From Bacillus paramycoides (GTDB lineage: Bacteria > Bacillota > Bacilli > Bacillales > Bacillaceae_G), in assembly GCF_001884235.1 (NCBI RefSeq), contig NZ_MAOI01000040.1, forward strand, positions 1-64,000: a stretch of DNA of 64,000 nt. Direction: 5' to 3'. Under the pieces are notes generated by a model. It was not told where the DNA came from and did no database searches. It saw only the letters and a program-made list of their open reading frames with translations. The translations under genes and the position numbers were made by a program. Of this stretch, positions 62,560-64,000 are shown piece by piece (the first letter of the stretch is position 1; each line of letters starts with the position of its first letter).

Positions 62560-63687
62560 TCACACTAACGTAGCAAGATGCTCTTTCGCATCATATTCGA
62601 TTAAACTTTCAGCATTTTTAATTCGATGAACAAAATCTGGGTTCGCAATTAACGGTCTTCCAAATGCCGCTACATCAATTGTTCCCTCTTGCAATGCTTC
62701 TTCTGCCTCTTTCGGATTCAAATTCCCTACTCCTACGATAGTACCATCCCAATATTTTCTTACTAATTGATGAAAATTCTTTCCGTCAGCAATAACTGCT
62801 GTATAATTCATCGTTGACGGATGGATCATTGTTAATCCAACTTCTTTGAACATATTTACAAAAGTCTCAATCGCAAGTTCTGGATTTTCCCACATATAAG
62901 TAGGGTTATCACCTTTAAAGGCAGAGAAGCGAAGAAGTGTTTTATCAGCTCCAACCGCTTCTATTACAGCCTCTGTTACTTCTTTCATAAATGTTAGCCT
63001 TTGCTTTAAGTTTCCACCGTATTTATCTGTTCGCTTATTCGCAAATTCATAAGTGAATTGATCAATTAAATATCCGTGTGCACCGTGAATTTCAACGCCA
63101 TCGAATCCAGCTTCGATCGCATTTTTCGCAGCTTGTGCATATTGACCGATAACTTCTTTTATTTCTTCTATTGTCATTGCTTCTGGTGTATCAAACGGTT
63201 TTCGGAAACGCGGAACATTTCCCTCTGCAGCGATTGCTGACGGTGCTTGCGGCAATTGACCACCAATTATTTCATGATGACTCATGCGTCCGACATGCCA
63301 TATTTGTGCAATAATCGCTCCGCCTTCTTTATGTACTGCCTCCGTAACAGGTCTCCAAGAATCGACTTGCTCTTTCGTATAAATACCTGGTACTCCTGGA
63401 TTTCCTTTTGCTCTCGGGCTAATGACAATTCCCTCTGTAATAATTAATCCAATGCCATCAGCAGCACGTTTTCGGTAATATTCGACTACGTCAGCACCAA
63501 CTACGCCAGTCTCATTATTTGCAAAGCATCTCGTCATCGGTGCCATCGCTATGCGACTACGAAGAGACCAAGATCCAATTTGAATCGGATCAAACAACTT
63601 CGTTTCTTCAATATTTTCAAAAGATCCCCAATCGTTTATATTTGTCCCTTCATAAATACTTGCCGATTTATTATTTGAACTTGTCAT
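62560..63687 (-). CDS. NADH:flavin oxidoreductase, Old Yellow Enzyme family
   Basis: 375 aa TIM-barrel flavoprotein. RIAMAPMTRCFAN, the IWHVGRMSH segment and the catalytic/substrate HGAHGYLIDQF motif are typical of alkene reductases such as the OYE/NemA group. Reduces activated double bonds using NAD(P)H; often part of electrophile detoxification, which would fit the nearby mhq genes. GGGGGAAGAAAA before the ATG. Confidence 0.87.
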   Translation of the reverse strand: MTSSNNKSASIYEGTNINDWGSFENIEETKLFDPIQIGSWSLRSRIAMAPMTRCFANNETGVVGADVVEYYRKRAADGIGLIITEGIVISPRAKGNPGVPGIYTKEQVDSWRPVTEAVHKEGGAIIAQIWHVGRMSHHEIIGGQLPQAPSAIAAEGNVPRFRKPFDTPEAMTIEEIKEVIGQYAQAAKNAIEAGFDGVEIHGAHGYLIDQFTYEFANKRTDKYGGNLKQRLTFMKEVTEAVIEAVGADKTLLRFSAFKGDNPTYMWENPELAIETFVNMFKEVGLTMIHPSTMNYTAVIADGKNFHQLVRKYWDGTIVGVGNLNPKEAEEALQEGTIDVAAFGRPLIANPDFVHRIKNAESLIEYDAKEHLATLV

Positions 63688-64000
63688 TTTTCTTCCCCCT
63701 TACAAAAAAATTTACTATAATCGCATCATACTTACTTTTAAATAGTAACGTCAATTTATACGTCTTTACCATAAAACATTCGAATATCAAAAAAATAGAA
63801 TAACAAAAATAAAATTAAAAAGGTTTCCTAATTAGGAAACCTTTTTTAGTTGACCATATAAGGCTAACAATTCGTTTATTTCTTTTATATAAAGAAAATA
63901 AACAATTATTATCTCCTCACATATGAGAAATTCCTTAACAATAGAAGTGAGAGCGGTTCAGTATTCTTCAAAAAATAATAACTTATATATACCTAAAACA
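63688..64000. other. right-end intergenic region
   Basis: AT-rich. Apart from the terminator at 63815-63848 I see no supported gene. A short minus-strand frame ending just inside that hairpin, with GAGGAG but no proper start codon, is not convincing. Confidence 0.4.
63815..63848. terminator. bidirectional terminator
   Basis: AAAAAGGTTTCC/GGAAACCTTTTT arms with a six-base loop; T runs on both strands. Confidence 0.75.

Noticed and set aside
63855-63940. Short minus-strand peptide near the right edge
   Set aside because: GAGGAG is followed by ATT/ATA codons only and the frame is short; coding cannot be supported.
1-64000. CRISPR array, tRNA, rRNA, riboswitch or prophage
   Set aside because: No direct-repeat array, cloverleaf-like or rRNA sequence, known riboswitch core or phage structural gene was recognised by eye.

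Overview
The window is chromosomal DNA of a low-GC, spore-forming Bacillus, almost certainly the Bacillus cereus group. Evidence: small acid-soluble spore protein genes (sspN, tlp, sspO, sspP), a cotM-like coat gene, the spore cortex enzyme gene sleL, GGAGG-type ribosome sites with frequent TTG/GTG starts, and a backbone matching the B. subtilis order cotM-sspP-sspO-citB-yneN-sspN-tlp-yneP-yneR-plsY-yneT-parE-parC. Relative to that backbone many accessory genes have been inserted. No rRNA, tRNA, CRISPR array, prophage or replication origin was seen.

Layout. 1-8.5 kb: end of a membrane-protein gene, a methyltransferase, three tandem oligopeptide-binding lipoprotein genes (oppA-like) with near-identical promoters and CodY-like boxes, and a C4-dicarboxylate symporter gene with a Fur-like box. 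8.6-15 kb: an ECF sigma/anti-sigma/LCP operon with a clear ECF promoter, an ABC exporter with a divergent TetR regulator and two identical-architecture operators, and an oxidoreductase. 15.1-17.1 kb: an IS605-type element with intact tnpB and frameshifted tnpA. 17.2-31.7 kb: parC-parE, yneT, htrA, nrdD-nrdG plus an orphan response regulator behind a Fnr-like site, plsY, yneR, yneP, sleL, tlp, sspN, an fbpB-like gene and a DEDDh exonuclease.

31.8-41.5 kb: yneN, a cluster of three small membrane-protein genes, an ABC exporter, acnA (citB), sspO, a polysaccharide deacetylase, sspP, cotM and an MFS transporter. 41.6-50.7 kb: an alanyl-tRNA editing protein, a NUDIX hydrolase, a SAP-domain protein, the bioY-yhfT-yhfS biotin/fatty-acid cluster behind a BirA operator, an acyl-CoA synthetase with a cre-like site, and an XRE regulator facing expression signals with no gene. 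50.9-64 kb: a frameshifted acetyltransferase, small stress and hypothetical genes, an amidase, a PP2C-like phosphatase, YitT, an orphan PAS histidine kinase, an aminoglycoside-phosphotransferase-like kinase, the mhqO-mhqD quinone-detoxification pair behind three MhqR boxes, a YerD-like flavoprotein and an Old Yellow Enzyme.

Most of the window is recognisable. The best signals for a second look are regulatory (TetR twin operators, ECF promoter, BirA operator merged with a -35 box, MhqR boxes, Fnr and CodY sites), the broken TnpA beside an intact TnpB, a thiolase lacking its second catalytic cysteine, and signs of gene loss around 50.8 kb and 5.1 kb. I did not find a convincing wholly new multi-gene system.
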